A DNA stretch of 6,681 bases from Pseudomonadota bacterium. GTDB taxonomy: Bacteria; Pseudomonadota; Alphaproteobacteria; Acetobacterales; Acetobacteraceae. Below are positions 6,361 to 6,681 of the stretch, piece after piece (the stretch's first letter is position 1; each line of letters begins with the position of its first letter). The notes beneath the pieces were generated by a model that made no database searches, was not told the origin of the DNA, and saw only the letters and a list, made by a program, of their open reading frames with translations. The stretch is taken from the NCBI GenBank assembly GCA_023390705.1, contig JAEWCI010000025.1:1-6681 (forward strand). Reading direction: 5' to 3'. The translations under genes and the position numbers were made by a program.

Positions 6361-6557
6361 GCCCGCCCCCCTAAGGACGCCATAAGCGCGCGGACGTCGC
6401 CTTCATCGAGGCCGCTGGCTCCCAATTCGTCGTTCTCTTCGTCGGGATCCATAGGCACGGGGGAGATGCGCAGGCCGGAGTCCTCGAGAGCCTTGGCCAT
6501 CTCGCCGACCTTGAACTCGAGGCGCTGGCGAACAGTCTCGTCAACACTACCCTCACA
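6357..6557 (-). pseudogene. 3' fragment of an unrecognised gene, cut by an insertion sequence
   Basis: A minus-strand frame of 66 codons plus TGA (6359-6357) survives up to the IS end at 6558. It looks like true coding sequence. It begins VDETVRQRLEFKVGEMAKAL, an amphipathic helix, continues with the acidic PMDPDEENDELGA and ends LDEGDVRALMASLGGRA. Its TGA overlaps the GTG of the DUF3883 gene by four bases (GTGA), so the two formed an operon with this gene first. The family cannot be told from the tail. Helicase or other defence partners are possible but not shown. The insertion has removed its 5' part from this window, and probably its promoter, so the downstream gene may have lost its native transcription. 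A different minus frame over 6371-6631 is a shadow that crosses the IS junction. Confidence 0.75.
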
Positions 6558-6681
6558 TGAACCGCCCCGGGTTTGCCGGAGGCTGGGGAGTTTGAGTCAG
6601 GCTGCCAGCGCAACCTCCTGCTGGCTGGCATAGTAGCGCGCCTCGGCTTCGGCGGGTGGGATGTTGCCGATCGGCTCGAGG
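6558..6681 (-). mobile_element. End of an IS3-family insertion sequence (runs off the window)
   Basis: The boundary is set at TGAACCGCCCCGGGTTTGCC (6558-6577), which has the TG start and GC-rich inverted-repeat look of IS3-family ends. The transposase gene ends 39 bases inside this boundary on the minus strand, as is usual for the 3' end of such elements. The rest lies beyond the window, so completeness and target duplication cannot be judged. The left boundary is also where the coding pattern of the interrupted minus-strand gene stops. Confidence 0.85.
6597..6681 (-). CDS. IS3-family transposase OrfB, C-terminal end (partial)
   Basis: The last 27 or so codons of an IS3-family integrase-type transposase are present. 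The minus strand reads LEPIGNIPPAEAEARYYASQ, then QEVALAA and TGA (6599-6597). The motif IGNIPPAEAExxYY is the hallmark C-terminus of many IS3-family OrfB proteins (rve domain group). The catalytic DDE residues lie outside the window. Orientation is the same as the gene it interrupts. I cannot tell whether the relic at 5281-5485, on the opposite strand, comes from the same element type, because the two fragments cover different parts of the transposase. Confidence 0.92.
   Translation of the reverse strand, partial: LEPIGNIPPAEAEARYYASQQEVALAA

Noticed and set aside
6371..6631. Minus-strand frame of 86 codons
   Set aside because: It crosses the IS boundary at 6558 in a frame different from both the interrupted gene and the transposase.
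1..6681. tRNA, rRNA or CRISPR array
   Set aside because: No cloverleaf-like sequence, rRNA segment or regularly spaced repeats were seen by eye on either strand.

Overview
The window is high-GC bacterial DNA whose gene content and protein style (ACR3, ArsC, ArsJ, IS3-family remnants) suggest a proteobacterium, most likely an alphaproteobacterium. That placement is inference from gene style, not proven by any marker gene. The window divides into an arsenic-resistance cluster on the + strand (1-4794), a gene-poor junction (4795-5280), and a patch of mobile-element debris around two minus-strand genes (5281-6681).

Arsenic cluster. An ArsR-family repressor (2-322) is followed after 17 bases by the ACR3 arsenite efflux permease (340-1452). 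After a 167-base gap with a GC-rich stem-loop and an operator-like palindrome (1602-1617), a second set of genes starts. It holds a second ArsR reading frame broken by an in-frame TAG (1620-1964), an LMW-phosphatase-type arsenate reductase arsC (1965-2480), an arsenic-type glyceraldehyde-3-phosphate dehydrogenase (2508-3554) and the MFS exporter arsJ (3559-4794). The layout supports two detoxification routes. In one, ArsC reduces arsenate to arsenite, which ACR3 expels. In the other, GAPDH makes 1-arseno-3-phosphoglycerate, which ArsJ expels. The arsR2 frame stays open into arsC, so the ancestral form may have been an ArsR-ArsC fusion.

Junction. Positions 4795-5280 are visibly more AT-rich. 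They hold no gene I can support, only several inverted repeats and a short direct repeat.

Right part. A decayed IS3-family transposase remnant (about 5281-5485, + strand) lies against the 3' end of a minus-strand gene for a DUF3883-type nuclease-like protein (5506-6360). Its start codon overlaps, as GTGA, the stop of an upstream minus-strand gene. Only the last 66 codons of that gene survive (6357-6557). It is cut by the end of another IS3-family element beginning TGAACC at 6558, whose transposase C-terminus (6597-6681) runs off the window. This part looks like the broken end of an operon, possibly a defence operon, between insertion sequences.
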